DNA of 64,000 nucleotides, from NCBI RefSeq assembly GCF_947491715.1, contig NZ_CANLKR010000013.1:51196-115195 (forward strand), read 5' to 3'. The DNA comes from an uncultured Shewanella sp. (GTDB lineage: Bacteria > Pseudomonadota > Gammaproteobacteria > Enterobacterales > Shewanellaceae). The notes beneath the pieces are model-generated. The model was not told where the DNA came from and made no database searches. It saw nothing but the letters and a program-made list of their open reading frames with translations. The position numbers and the translations under genes were made by a program. Shown piece after piece: positions 51,817 through 61,393 of the stretch. Every line of letters begins with the position of its first letter. The stretch's first letter is position 1.

Positions 51817-54732
51817 ATGACTGCTACCTTGACACAATTAGAGCAACACGATCGGTTTATTCGCCGTCATATTGGCCCCGATAATGCCCAACAAGCGGCC
51901 ATGTTAGATGCCATTGGCGCCGCCTCACTTGAAGATTTAACCACGCAAATTGTGCCAGAAGCCATTCGCTTGCCCCAAGCTTTGAACACAGGTGAGCCTT
52001 GCAGTGAAGCCGAAGGGTTAAGTTATTTACGTCAAGTTGCCAACAAAAACAAACTATTCAAAAGTTATATTGGCGCGGGTTACTATGGCACCCAAGTGCC
52101 CAGCGTCATTTTACGCAATGTATTAGAAAATCCTGGTTGGTATACCGCTTACACGCCTTATCAACCTGAAATTGCCCAAGGCCGCTTAGAAGCCATTTTG
52201 AATTTTCAACAACTCTCTATGGACTTAACAGGCCTAGACTTAGCCTCAGCCTCTCTATTAGATGAAGCCACCGCCGCCGCCGAAGCCATGGCGCTGGCAA
52301 AACGCGTCTCTAAAGCCAAAAAAGCCAATGTCTTTTTTGTCGCGGATGATGTGTTTCCTCACACACTGGATGTCATTCAAACCCGCGCGGAATGTTTTGG
52401 TTTTGACATTGTTGTCGGCCCCGCTGAAGACGCCGTCAATCACGAGCTCTTTGGCGTCTTATTGCAATACACCAACCGTTACGGCCAAATAGACGATCGC
52501 ACGACGCTCATTCAAGCTTTACACGACAAAAAAGCCATTGTGGCCATGGCCGCGGACTTCATGTCTCTGGTACTGCTTAAATCTCCTGGTAGCATGGGCG
52601 CAGATGTGGTCTTTGGTAACAGCCAACGTTTTGGTGTGCCTATGGGCTATGGTGGCCCACACGCTGCCTTTTTTACCGCACGAGATGCCCATAAACGTTC
52701 CATGCCAGGCCGCATCATCGGCGTGTCACAAGATACCCGTGGCAAACGTGCTTTGCGTATGGCCATGCAAACCCGCGAGCAACATATTCGCCGCGAAAAA
52801 GCCAACTCCAACATCTGTACCGCCCAAGTCCTGCTCGCCAATATGGCTTCCTTTTATGCCGTCTTTCATGGTCCTGATGGTCTCAAAACCATTGCCGAGC
52901 GCATTTTACGCTTCACCGATATTCTAGCCTTGGGCCTCAAAAGCCAAGGCGTTACGCCACTCAATCACACTTGGTTTGATACCCTCACACTGGATAATCT
53001 TGATGTGGCGGCCATTAATGCCCGCGCGCAAAAAGCCGAAATCAATTTGAGACTCGACAGTGATACCCGCCTTGGCCTGAGTCTGGATGAAACCTGTGAT
53101 CGCGCCGATATCCAAACCTTATTTGATGTGATCTTAGGCAGTGGCCATGGCCTTGATGTGGCCAAGCTTGATGAGCAGCTCGTTCAAGAACAATCCATTC
53201 AAACATCCAATCAAACCGCGCCGCAAACGGGCATGCCTGAGAGCATGAAACGATGTGATGCCATTTTAACGCACCCTACTTTTAATCGTTACCAAAGCGA
53301 AACCGAGATGATGCGTTACATCAAGCGATTAGAGAATAAAGATTTAGCGCTCAATCACTCGATGATCTCCTTGGGCTCTTGTACCATGAAGCTCAATGCG
53401 GCCACCGAAATGCTGCCCATTAGCTGGCCCGAATTTGCCAACATGCACCCTTTTTGCCCACTAGAGCAAGCCCAAGGCTATACACAGTTATTAAGCGAGC
53501 TTTCTGACTGGCTGGTGAAAATCACCGGATATGATGCCATCTGTATGCAGCCCAATTCTGGAGCCCAAGGGGAATATGCCGGCCTGTTAGCCATTAAAAA
53601 GTACCATGAGTCCCGCGGCGAATCTCATCGTAATATCTGCCTTATTCCCCAATCAGCCCACGGGACAAATCCTGCCTCGGCGCAACTGGCGGGCATGAAA
53701 GTCGTGGTCACCTTATGTGACAAAGACGGCAACATCGACATGGCCGATTTAACCGCCAAAGCAAGCGAAATGAGCGACAACTTATCTTGCATCATGATCA
53801 CTTACCCCTCCACTCACGGTGTGTATGAAGAAAGTGTGAAAGATATTTGCGATGTCATTCACCAACATGGCGGCCAAGTGTATTTAGACGGCGCGAACAT
53901 GAATGCCCAAGTGGGGATCACCTCCCCAGGCTTTATCGGCGCCGATGTGTCTCATTTAAACTTACACAAAACCTTCGCTATTCCCCATGGCGGTGGTGGC
54001 CCAGGTATGGGCCCCATTGGCGTAAAAGCCCATCTGGCCCCCTTTGTGGCGGGTCACACTCAAATCAAAACAGGCCTTGAGAGCGATAACAATGGCGCCG
54101 TCTCTGCCGCACCTTTTGGCAGCGCAGGTATTCTGCCTATTTCATACATGTACATTAAGCTGCTCGGCACCCAAGGCGTGACACAGTCCACCCAAGTGGC
54201 CATGCTAAATGCCAACTATGTCACTCAGAAGCTCTCAAGCCATTACCCCATTTTGTACCGAGGTCGTCATGACCGTATCGCTCACGAGTGTATTTTGGAC
54301 TTACGACCGCTGAAAGAAGCCTCCGGCGTCACCGAAATGGACATCGCCAAACGCTTAAATGACTACGGCTTTCACGCGCCGACCATGAGTTTTCCGGTAG
54401 CGGGTACCTTAATGATTGAACCCACAGAGTCAGAATCTAAAGTCGAGTTGGACCGCTTTATCGATGCCATGATAGCCATTCGTACTGAGGTCGCCAAAGT
54501 CGAATCCGGTGAGTGGCCAGTGGACAACAACCCACTGTGCAACGCACCGCACACCCTCGATGACATTATGGATCCCGCATTCGATAGCCGCCCTTACAGC
54601 CGCGAGCAAGCCGTGTTCCCCTGTGAGGCGGTCAAAGCCAATAAATTCTGGCCAAGCGTTAATCGCATCGATGATGTATTTGGGGATAGAAATTTATTTT
54701 GTGCTTGTATTCCCATCAGTGACTACGAATAG
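51817..54732 (+). CDS. gcvP: Glycine dehydrogenase (decarboxylating), P protein
   Basis: A PLP enzyme that decarboxylates glycine and loads the H protein. 971 residues, the fused single-chain form. N-terminal half: [44 protein letters not shown]-terminal half: [26 protein letters not shown] and the PLP lysine in [17 protein letters not shown] (about residue 718). It is 181 bases after gcvH. GC is locally higher than in neighbouring accessory genes. Confidence 0.97.
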   Translation: MTATLTQLEQHDRFIRRHIGPDNAQQAAMLDAIGAASLEDLTTQIVPEAIRLPQALNTGEPCSEAEGLSYLRQVANKNKLFKSYIGAGYYGTQVPSVILRNVLENPGWYTAYTPYQPEIAQGRLEAILNFQQLSMDLTGLDLASASLLDEATAAAEAMALAKRVSKAKKANVFFVADDVFPHTLDVIQTRAECFGFDIVVGPAEDAVNHELFGVLLQYTNRYGQIDDRTTLIQALHDKKAIVAMAADFMSLVLLKSPGSMGADVVFGNSQRFGVPMGYGGPHAAFFTARDAHKRSMPGRIIGVSQDTRGKRALRMAMQTREQHIRREKANSNICTAQVLLANMASFYAVFHGPDGLKTIAERILRFTDILALGLKSQGVTPLNHTWFDTLTLDNLDVAAINARAQKAEINLRLDSDTRLGLSLDETCDRADIQTLFDVILGSGHGLDVAKLDEQLVQEQSIQTSNQTAPQTGMPESMKRCDAILTHPTFNRYQSETEMMRYIKRLENKDLALNHSMISLGSCTMKLNAATEMLPISWPEFANMHPFCPLEQAQGYTQLLSELSDWLVKITGYDAICMQPNSGAQGEYAGLLAIKKYHESRGESHRNICLIPQSAHGTNPASAQLAGMKVVVTLCDKDGNIDMADLTAKASEMSDNLSCIMITYPSTHGVYEESVKDICDVIHQHGGQVYLDGANMNAQVGITSPGFIGADVSHLNLHKTFAIPHGGGGPGMGPIGVKAHLAPFVAGHTQIKTGLESDNNGAVSAAPFGSAGILPISYMYIKLLGTQGVTQSTQVAMLNANYVTQKLSSHYPILYRGRHDRIAHECILDLRPLKEASGVTEMDIAKRLNDYGFHAPTMSFPVAGTLMIEPTESESKVELDRFIDAMIAIRTEVAKVESGEWPVDNNPLCNAPHTLDDIMDPAFDSRPYSREQAVFPCEAVKANKFWPSVNRIDDVFGDRNLFCACIPISDYE

Positions 54733-54975
54733 TTTATGGCTGCTTAGACATTTTCGAATAAGGGTCGAAAATAAATAGGCACGACTTTCTTAAAGGTGGA
54801 CCAATAATGGTTCACCTTTTTTGGCTTCAATCTTCCCGTATTAGTTTTAAACAAGATTATTGCTGAGAATAAGCTTAATGTGCAAATACCTCTGTGACAC
54901 ACCACCCAAGACCCACAAAAGAATGCCATCCGCTTTCATTTGAACGCTAATCTATGAGTAAAGTGATCCACAGCC

Positions 54976-55314
54976 TTAATCATTCCGCTCACTGCGGTTT
55001 TCAGCCACAATATCTGAATCCTGCTGAGCATAAAAGTCGACTCTGAATCGGGTTTCATCCGTTAGAAATTCGACTTTATGCCAATACTGGGGTGGTGAAA
55101 TCGCTATCTCACCTTGTTTAATCACAATTTCTTGCTCTATTTCCCCACGCCTTTCGGTGAAACCATAAAATTTTAGCTGACCGCTCATCACCTTGATTTT
55201 TCCGTACACACCTGCACGAGTGTTATGTAAATGCAGAAACATTTTAGGGACATTATCAGGAGTGAAAATGGGCGTTGATTTATAATTGACAAAATCATGT
55301 GGAATCGATGGCAT
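54976..55314 (-). CDS. DUF1971 family cupin-like protein
   Basis: A 112-residue protein matching DUF1971 (YeaR / TehB N-terminal type): KSTPIFTPDNVPKMFLHLHNTRAGVYGKIKVMSG at the start and ISPPQYWHKVEFLTDETRFRVDFY at the end, which has the PxxWHxV cupin signature. Proteins of this type are linked to tellurite or nitrate/nitrite response, but the activity is unknown. Lone gene. Confidence 0.8.
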   Translation of the reverse strand: MPSIPHDFVNYKSTPIFTPDNVPKMFLHLHNTRAGVYGKIKVMSGQLKFYGFTERRGEIEQEIVIKQGEIAISPPQYWHKVEFLTDETRFRVDFYAQQDSDIVAENRSERND

Positions 55315-55385
55315 AACGGCTCACTTGATTGAACATAGATGAATAATAAAAATATACACCCATTAGTCCTTAGGCTACCACCTAT

Positions 55386-55438
55386 ATTGAAGATGCATGT
55401 TTTCAGAGTCTGTAAAAGTGCTTAATTCAAGGCGTATA
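55386..55438 (+). mobile_element. MITE-like element fragment
   Basis: TTGAAGATGCATGTTTTCAG and the following 30 bases match the left end of copies 2 and 4, minus the first dozen bases. The remaining 200 bases are absent. Confidence 0.8.
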
Positions 55439-55460
55439 TAAGTAAGAAATAAGCACATAA

Positions 55461-55492
55461 TAAAAAAGTCAATTCCGATGAATTGGCTTTTT
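55461..55492. terminator. Orphan bidirectional terminator
   Basis: TAAAAAAG-T-CAATTC and GAATTG-G-CTTTTTTA pair around CGAT with A and T runs on either side. No gene ends at it on either strand. Confidence 0.75.
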
Positions 55493-55933
55493 TATTTATC
55501 ACAAATGTAAAACAGGCTTAAAGTATACTCTAGCGCCTAGAGCGCTTTTAACCAGTCGGTATTAAATGACACCGAACCGATATTTAAGGTCACGGATTTT
55601 ATTGTGGTTTTCGCCCCCACCAACAAATAACCAAGATTATGACGTGAAGTAGTAAAAAAGTATTAATAAACGATGTAATTACATTCATAAGATCAGATTA
55701 ATATCATACCCAAGCCTCATTCAATTTGTGATTAAAGCCCTTATTATATAAATCTAGGTATTAATAACCTTAAAAGTTTGAGAAATGTAAAAAGATAAAT
55801 GCAGAGGTAATCAAAGTAAACGCCATGGCATTCTTCGCCCTTTCTTCAGGCTTCTTGTAATACTTCTTGTAGTACTTCTTGTAGTAATAGTTGAACGGAA
55901 TAACTAAATATATTAATGCAGTAGGAGTCGAAT

Positions 55934-57790
55934 ATGTCTAATTCTATGGAATGTAAACTCAGGTTACTTCGTTTCATTTCAGTCAGCCTATTAATGTTAT
56001 TATTGATGGGGTGCGGGGGAAGTGCTGATAGCGACACCTCAACTTCTAGTGACACCACTTCAACTAGTAGTGACTCTACTTCCTCAACTAGCAGCACTGA
56101 TGATACTGCTACTGCCAGCACTGATGATACTGTCATCACTATTAATCTCGATTCAATCACACTAAATCACGAAGAGCTACTCATTGCTGCTGGTGAATCC
56201 ATTCAATTGGCAGCAACGGCAAACTACAGTGATAATACAAGTGCTGATATCACCGAAGGCGCCCTTTGGGCAAGCAGTGACGATGCCATTGCAAAGGTCA
56301 GCGAAGCAGGCCTAGTAACTGGCCTATCTGATGGCGAAGTGACAATCACCGTTTCACAAAATGATATGGAAAAAACAGTCAAGGTTTTGGTTAGCGAAAG
56401 TGGCGTTGCCGAAGCGATAGGAAGAATAGGAGGAAGTTTTTTATATGCCCTATCAAGAAACCCTTTGCTAGAGCTTCAATCTCTTGACATTACAAACGAA
56501 GCAATTGCTCAATTAGTCATCACTGAGTTCGGCCACACAGCAGAGACCAAAGCCAGTGGTATCGCTCATCTTTGCGCTCGATTATTAGAAGGAACAGCAA
56601 GAAACCCCTCTATGACACCTTCACTCACAAGCTATTATGACGATTTTGTGCAAAAAATCACTTCACTAACATTAACCAGTGAGGTTGAATTTATGCTCGA
56701 CTTGACACATCAAATAGCCATCATTCGAGGTGCTCAAATCATTCACACCGCCCGTAATCCATCACTACGGGACTATCTAGATGACATCGCCAATGACTGC
56801 ATCGATTTTATCAATGATGTCACGCCTTCGACCGACTTAACCTATATGCAAGATACAGCAAAGAGCATCGATTCTCGCAGAGCAAAAGCTATTGGTATAC
56901 TAGGTGAAAATCTATTAATTGCTTACTCCAGAAACCCCTCAGTCGAGTCCTTTTTCGTTGACATCTTAAATAAAGCACTAATGGAAATAGAGTTAGCCAA
57001 CCAACACCATAACATTGAGCATAAGGCGGCGGGTATCTCTGCTCTATGCTCTGGGCTTATAGTTGGGGTGTCAAGAAATCCTTCATTAACAGCTGAAATG
57101 AGCCTCTATTATGACCATTTCTTACAAGAAATTAATTCATTAGCATCATCAAGTAATAATGAAATGATTTCCGATTTAATTCACCATAAAGCTACCGTTC
57201 AACAAGCCCAACTCATTAGCACTTCTAATAATCCATCACTGTCCGAATTGCTCAATGAAATCGCAACGAATTGTATCACCTCAATCGATGAAATAATCAT
57301 ATCTTCCCCTCAACATGATCCCAATGAAGACATTGTTAGTCATGCATTAGCTGCTAAAGGGATAATCGGAAGTGGACTACTGTATGCTTTATCAAGGAAC
57401 CCTGCAATTGAAGTAATGTTAACCGAAATTGCTACTAATGCTCTTGCGCAAATAGATACAACAAATCAAAACCATACCATAGAGTCAAGAGCCAATGGGA
57501 TTGCTTCTCTGTGCGAAAAGCTAATAGAAGGACTTGCGAGAAACCCATTACTAATAGAGGCTTTGGAAAAATACCACGAAAGTTTATTACTTGAAATCAA
57601 TGCAATAGATTTATCAAGTTATGATAAATCAGCTCAAGACCTTGCAGTACAAGAGGCCATCATTCGACAAGCACAAATTATTGGAACAGCAACTAACCCT
57701 CCACAGGCTGAGCTCCTTAAAGAAGTTGCAAATACTTGCATTGGTATATTAAAGGGTGACTTTGCTCTTGAAGATATTGAGGAGATATAG
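55934..57790 (+). CDS. Big_2 lipoprotein with nine helical 'RNP' repeats
   Basis: 618 residues. A lipobox (LLMGCGG) is followed by a Ser/Thr/Asp linker (about 25-70) and one bacterial Ig-like Big_2 domain (about 75-155; ITLNHEELLIAAGESIQLAA ... GLVTGLSDGEVTITVS). Then come nine subunits of about 40-50 residues, three of each type in order A-B-C: A (ALSRNP), B (CxxLxxGxARNPS), C (IRxAQIIxTARNPS). Each looks like a helix-NP-helix hairpin, so the region is probably a superhelix. I do not know the repeat family. AGGAG upstream supports the start. Probably a surface or periplasmic binding protein. Confidence 0.75.
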   Translation: MSNSMECKLRLLRFISVSLLMLLLMGCGGSADSDTSTSSDTTSTSSDSTSSTSSTDDTATASTDDTVITINLDSITLNHEELLIAAGESIQLAATANYSDNTSADITEGALWASSDDAIAKVSEAGLVTGLSDGEVTITVSQNDMEKTVKVLVSESGVAEAIGRIGGSFLYALSRNPLLELQSLDITNEAIAQLVITEFGHTAETKASGIAHLCARLLEGTARNPSMTPSLTSYYDDFVQKITSLTLTSEVEFMLDLTHQIAIIRGAQIIHTARNPSLRDYLDDIANDCIDFINDVTPSTDLTYMQDTAKSIDSRRAKAIGILGENLLIAYSRNPSVESFFVDILNKALMEIELANQHHNIEHKAAGISALCSGLIVGVSRNPSLTAEMSLYYDHFLQEINSLASSSNNEMISDLIHHKATVQQAQLISTSNNPSLSELLNEIATNCITSIDEIIISSPQHDPNEDIVSHALAAKGIIGSGLLYALSRNPAIEVMLTEIATNALAQIDTTNQNHTIESRANGIASLCEKLIEGLARNPLLIEALEKYHESLLLEINAIDLSSYDKSAQDLAVQEAIIRQAQIIGTATNPPQAELLKEVANTCIGILKGDFALEDIEEI

Positions 57791-57869
57791 CGATTAAAAG
57801 GACTGAGTGATTGAAGAGACAAAGCGATTAAATTAATAGCGCTCTACTGAAGACATGTCGCTTATGTGA

Positions 57870-57906
57870 CGACATACTAACAGATATAACCTCCGTTAGT
57901 ATGTCG
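57870..57906. terminator. Bidirectional terminator
   Basis: CGACATACTAAC and GTTAGTATGTCG form a perfect 12-bp stem between the convergent lipoprotein and Lnt-like genes, ending at the last base before the latter's stop. Confidence 0.85.
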
Positions 57907-59643
57907 CTATCTTTGCTTCAAACTTCGAATCCACACCCAAAACACTCCGACCCACAAGAGCAGTAAAATAGTGTGGAATAACGAAGGATGACGACTAAAA
58001 AAACTGCCACGACTATGAGGATGTAAAGGCACCTCGACGACATAGCCACCAGCCTGCCTGAAGTCAGAAGTAAAGAGTATTTGTCCCACTGGTGACACCA
58101 CAATGGATGGGCCATTATTCACGACGTGCACCAGAGGCGTTCTGTTTTCAACAGCCCTTAATGCTGAAGTAAAAACATGCTGATTGGATTGATGCTTTGA
58201 GCCAAACCAAGCGTCGTTGGACATGGCAACAAGGAGTAAAGGCTTTTCATTCTCTTTGATGGGTGATTCAGTCCCAACATCACTATCAACATCACTATCA
58301 ACATCACTATCAACATCACTATCAACATCATTGGCAACATCAGGATTAAGGGTATTAGCAACCGCATTGGCAACAAAAGTTGAAAAGGTGGTTTCATAAC
58401 AGATCAGCGGCACAATATCGGCTCTCGAATGAGAAAACACGTTAAAACGACTGCCCGCAGTCAGCTTGCTGGAAAAACCACCAAAATAGGACTGAAGCCA
58501 AGCGTAAAGCCAAGTTTCTTTATCAGCAAAGGGAATATACTCTCCAAAAGGAATACGTTTTATCTTTTGATAATGCCCCACATCTTCCCCTTCATCATTA
58601 AGCATCACGGCGCTATTGTATCGCCTTCCAACTCCCCCAGTAATAGGACTAACCACACTGTGAAAATCTTGAAACAACACATTCGCACCAATATTCGCGA
58701 CTTCCTGCTGATACACCCGCTGCACTTGCCTATCATCTAGATACCCTTTAGGCCGCGCTTCAGACCATATGACTAACTCAGCGCCAATGGCACCAAGCCG
58801 TGTCGTCATCTCCATTTCGGGTGGATAGACTTGGCTGTAGCCTGACATCATTTGCACATGCCCCAAATCCGGTGACTCATTGGCCTGGATCAGCCCCACT
58901 TTCATCATGTCAGAATGAGTGACTATTTTTGTCCATTCATATCGCTGCTGAAGGCCAAAACCGAACCAAAAAGCAATCACCAAGACAGCAACAAACATGG
59001 CCCTTTTATCCCTTTTCTTAATGGAAAATGGCTTTGTCGTTAATTGATAGAGCAGTCTAAACAACATAATATTAGCCAGCGCCATAATGGCATCCAGCGC
59101 TGACAGGCCAAAAAACGCGATCCCTTGTAAGGCGGTTAAAAACGACACTTGGGTCTGTGCCAAAGTAAATGAAAATAACTGAGGAAAAGCCGCAGTCAAA
59201 GATGAAAGGATTAATGGAAAAAGAATAAACTCATGCAATCGTGTAAAACGTTTCAACAGCGTGAACAACCAACATAATAAACCCAACAACTGCGCACAAT
59301 AAAACCAATAGAGTGAGGCCCACAAATAACTGAGCAGCAAACTCTGATCTTTTGCGATCACTAAAAAATCCGCCACCCAATAGGTCGCACTGGCAAACAT
59401 CACCCAACCCGCAATAACGCCGAGTAGATAGCTCATTGCCAATGATGCTTTGTCAATCGCATACAAAATAGGGACAAAAGCAAACCAAACTAAATAGAAA
59501 CGTTCATTATCCAATAAAGCTAACGACAACATAGCTGCTGATAAGATAGCCAACAGCAATGATTGCAGCCACTGCCACCGTAAAAGAGAGTGCTGCCAAC
59601 GTGACTGAATGACTCCCCACTTCACATGTAAGGCTTTAGCCAT
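57907..59643 (-). CDS. Apolipoprotein N-acyltransferase-like protein (Lnt paralogue)
   Basis: A 578-residue membrane protein with 6-7 helices (residues 20-225), then a nitrilase-fold domain with the full Glu-Lys-Cys triad: Glu in VIWSEARP, Lys in YQKIKRIPFGEYIPF and Cys in PLICYETTF. NDAWFG also matches Lnt. After the Cys loop there is an insert with five DVDS repeats. The position next to a polyesterase and foldases, rather than corC, suggests a second acyltransferase rather than the housekeeping Lnt. Start ATG 59643, two bases after the upstream gene. Confidence 0.8.
   Translation of the reverse strand: MAKALHVKWGVIQSRWQHSLLRWQWLQSLLLAILSAAMLSLALLDNERFYLVWFAFVPILYAIDKASLAMSYLLGVIAGWVMFASATYWVADFLVIAKDQSLLLSYLWASLYWFYCAQLLGLLCWLFTLLKRFTRLHEFILFPLILSSLTAAFPQLFSFTLAQTQVSFLTALQGIAFFGLSALDAIMALANIMLFRLLYQLTTKPFSIKKRDKRAMFVAVLVIAFWFGFGLQQRYEWTKIVTHSDMMKVGLIQANESPDLGHVQMMSGYSQVYPPEMEMTTRLGAIGAELVIWSEARPKGYLDDRQVQRVYQQEVANIGANVLFQDFHSVVSPITGGVGRRYNSAVMLNDEGEDVGHYQKIKRIPFGEYIPFADKETWLYAWLQSYFGGFSSKLTAGSRFNVFSHSRADIVPLICYETTFSTFVANAVANTLNPDVANDVDSDVDSDVDSDVDSDVGTESPIKENEKPLLLVAMSNDAWFGSKHQSNQHVFTSALRAVENRTPLVHVVNNGPSIVVSPVGQILFTSDFRQAGGYVVEVPLHPHSRGSFFSRHPSLFHTILLLLWVGVFWVWIRSLKQR
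58278..58328. repeat. 12-bp tandem repeat in the Lnt-like gene
   Basis: About four copies of ATCACTATCAAC plus partial units at each end. They encode Asp-Val-Asp-Ser repeats in frame, just after the catalytic Cys region. Confidence 0.9.
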
Positions 59644-59645
59644 CC

Positions 59646-60356
59646 TCAACTTTCCTTTAGCTGTGCTAAAGCCAATAAATACGCTTGCTGTAATTGCTCA
59701 TGGCTCATTTGCTTATCCGCGTCACTCAGTGAATTGTCCAAGGTCAATATTCTACGCTGAATGAGGTAACCCATTCTGATATTATCTCGCTTAAAAAAAA
59801 CGCTGGCCGTCTCTTGTCCAAACACCGTCGCTTGAAGTTGCTTTATCACCGCTAGACTGCCTTCTTTGCCTCGCCCTTTACCGCTTTGTACTTGCTTAAA
59901 ATGAGTATTCAATAACTGAGTGTATCGAACATAAGCATGCAATAATTGAGTTAATTTCATGCCAGCTTTACCTGGAATACTTTTTTGAATTAAAAAATCT
60001 AGCCGCGCTCGTTCCATAGCCGATAAATCAGGCGGTAACGCTTGTGCCATCCTTTCTAATTGATATTTTGTTTGCGCATCAAGAAAGAGTAATTGATTTG
60101 AGCCCCATTTTACTCGAGCAAGCATGGGAGAAAAACGAGCAAAATTGAAGTGATAGTCTTGCTCACCAATTTGAACGGGGAAAAACTCACTGGCCTTCTC
60201 AGGCTGTCGCCACACATTTGCAGACTCTCTTTCATTGAGCTTTAACCCAGTATAGAGCGATTCTTCTTGATGCAAGTCCCCAAGCTCCAGTGCAAAATAA
60301 AGTACAGCAGCCGCCAGAAAAGTCACCCGCAATAAACAAAGATTAAATCGCATCAC
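59646..60356 (-). CDS. Lipase-foldase-like protein, short paralogue
   Basis: A 236-residue protein with an N-terminal membrane anchor (LCLLRVTFLAAAVLYFALEL). The C-terminal part aligns with the protein encoded upstream: SIPGKAGMKLTQLLHAYVRY against SLPGQAGMQLGELVENYYYY, and VFGQETASVFFKRDNIRMGY against HLGSDVTAELFRVSDANAQY. Both resemble lipase-specific foldases (Lif), which are helical periplasmic chaperones. It is shorter than classical Lif and lacks a recognisable first mini-domain. It is 45 bases after its paralogue. Confidence 0.6.
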   Translation of the reverse strand: MMRFNLCLLRVTFLAAAVLYFALELGDLHQEESLYTGLKLNERESANVWRQPEKASEFFPVQIGEQDYHFNFARFSPMLARVKWGSNQLLFLDAQTKYQLERMAQALPPDLSAMERARLDFLIQKSIPGKAGMKLTQLLHAYVRYTQLLNTHFKQVQSGKGRGKEGSLAVIKQLQATVFGQETASVFFKRDNIRMGYLIQRRILTLDNSLSDADKQMSHEQLQQAYLLALAQLKES

Positions 60357-60401
60357 TTAACCCTCGCTTGTTGCTGAGATTTAAGAATGAATATTGAAAC
60401 A

Positions 60402-61355
60402 TTAAATTTCATTTAACTTCAGATAATCAATTCGAGTCAGTTCTTCCGGTGTAAAATGCTGGCTCAGCAGTGCATTCACTTGCTTAACCTTTTCTTGGTT
60501 ATCTATCGCAGAAGAGGTGATAGCTTGCTTGGCGCTTAAAAAAACGGGGTAACGAGCAGGCCAATTCAGCACATTGACTGACTGAGCAATATGCTGCGCT
60601 TGAATATCTTTACGTTTTTGCTCACGCTCTTGGGACGTTAAATTCAGATCCGCTTCTAGTTTCATGCTCTCAAACATATATTGGGCGTTGGCGTCACTCA
60701 CTCTAAACAGCTCAGCAGTCACATCACTGCCTAAATGTGCTTCCCGCAATGCCTGAAGCTCTGCATAAAGCCCTTGATCTTGCTCAATCGACATCAATGG
60801 ATCCATTTCTCGCTCAACCAATAAATCTTCATTTATTCGACTAAATACTGCTTTGGATTCTAAATAGTAATAATAATTTTCGACTAATTCGCCCAGTTGC
60901 ATACCCGCTTGACCGGGAAGGCTCCGGTATATCAGATCCACCAGCACTGCCACACTCTCCTCATCCAACCGATTATGGATCCTCTCTAATGTTTCATCTA
61001 AGGAAACAAGCGCATCATGATCAAGAATGACATTTCCATTGGCATCTAATTTAACAGCATACAGGGCATCAAATACAGATTGAGGAGTAAAAGGATATTT
61101 GGCAGCATATTGCTGAGTGAGTAACACTTGCTCTGTGTTCACTGCTTCCTTTTGCCAATGCCAATTCGATGCCACTGTATCAAAACTTATTAACGCATTT
61201 TGATTAGCCTCCACGGTAGATGGCTTGTTAACAGAGGCCGTTGCATCGCGCTCCGTTTGCCCTAATGGTACAAACATTGAAAACAACAAATAAGTGATCA
61301 GTACACACAATGAAACGGCGACTAGCATGATTTTATGTTTAAAATAGAGCATCAC
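60402..61355 (-). CDS. Lipase-specific foldase (Lif)-like chaperone
   Basis: 317 residues, N-terminal transmembrane anchor (IMLVAVSLCVLITYLLFSMF), variable linker, then the Lif-type domain: FDALYAVKLDANGNVILDHD, LDETLERIHNRLDEESV, LPGQAGMQLGELVENYYYYL and a long helical region with AHLGSDVTAELFRVSDANAQ. Lif proteins fold secreted lipases in the periplasm. The RxxFDY motif of classical Lif is not clearly kept. It is 38 bases after the PETase-like gene, so I infer that the hydrolase is its client. Confidence 0.7.
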   Translation of the reverse strand: MMLYFKHKIMLVAVSLCVLITYLLFSMFVPLGQTERDATASVNKPSTVEANQNALISFDTVASNWHWQKEAVNTEQVLLTQQYAAKYPFTPQSVFDALYAVKLDANGNVILDHDALVSLDETLERIHNRLDEESVAVLVDLIYRSLPGQAGMQLGELVENYYYYLESKAVFSRINEDLLVEREMDPLMSIEQDQGLYAELQALREAHLGSDVTAELFRVSDANAQYMFESMKLEADLNLTSQEREQKRKDIQAQHIAQSVNVLNWPARYPVFLSAKQAITSSAIDNQEKVKQVNALLSQHFTPEELTRIDYLKLNEI

Positions 61356-61393
61356 TCTTCCACCGTTCCATTAAGGTTTAACGCAATGCCGAG

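Larger units (their letters stand above)
55315..55933. other. Gap with a MITE fragment, orphan terminator and short tandem repeat
   Basis: A 5' MITE piece lies at 55386-55438 and a strong terminator at 55461-55492. Around 55849-55888 three copies of a 12-base unit (TACTTCTTGTAG) occur just before the lipoprotein gene. No gene recognised. A small RNA ending at the terminator is possible. Confidence 0.5.

Noticed and set aside
55846..56160. A minus-strand frame opposite the Big_2 lipoprotein start
   Set aside because: It is the antisense of the Ser/Thr/Asp linker and a 12-base repeat, with no support as a gene.
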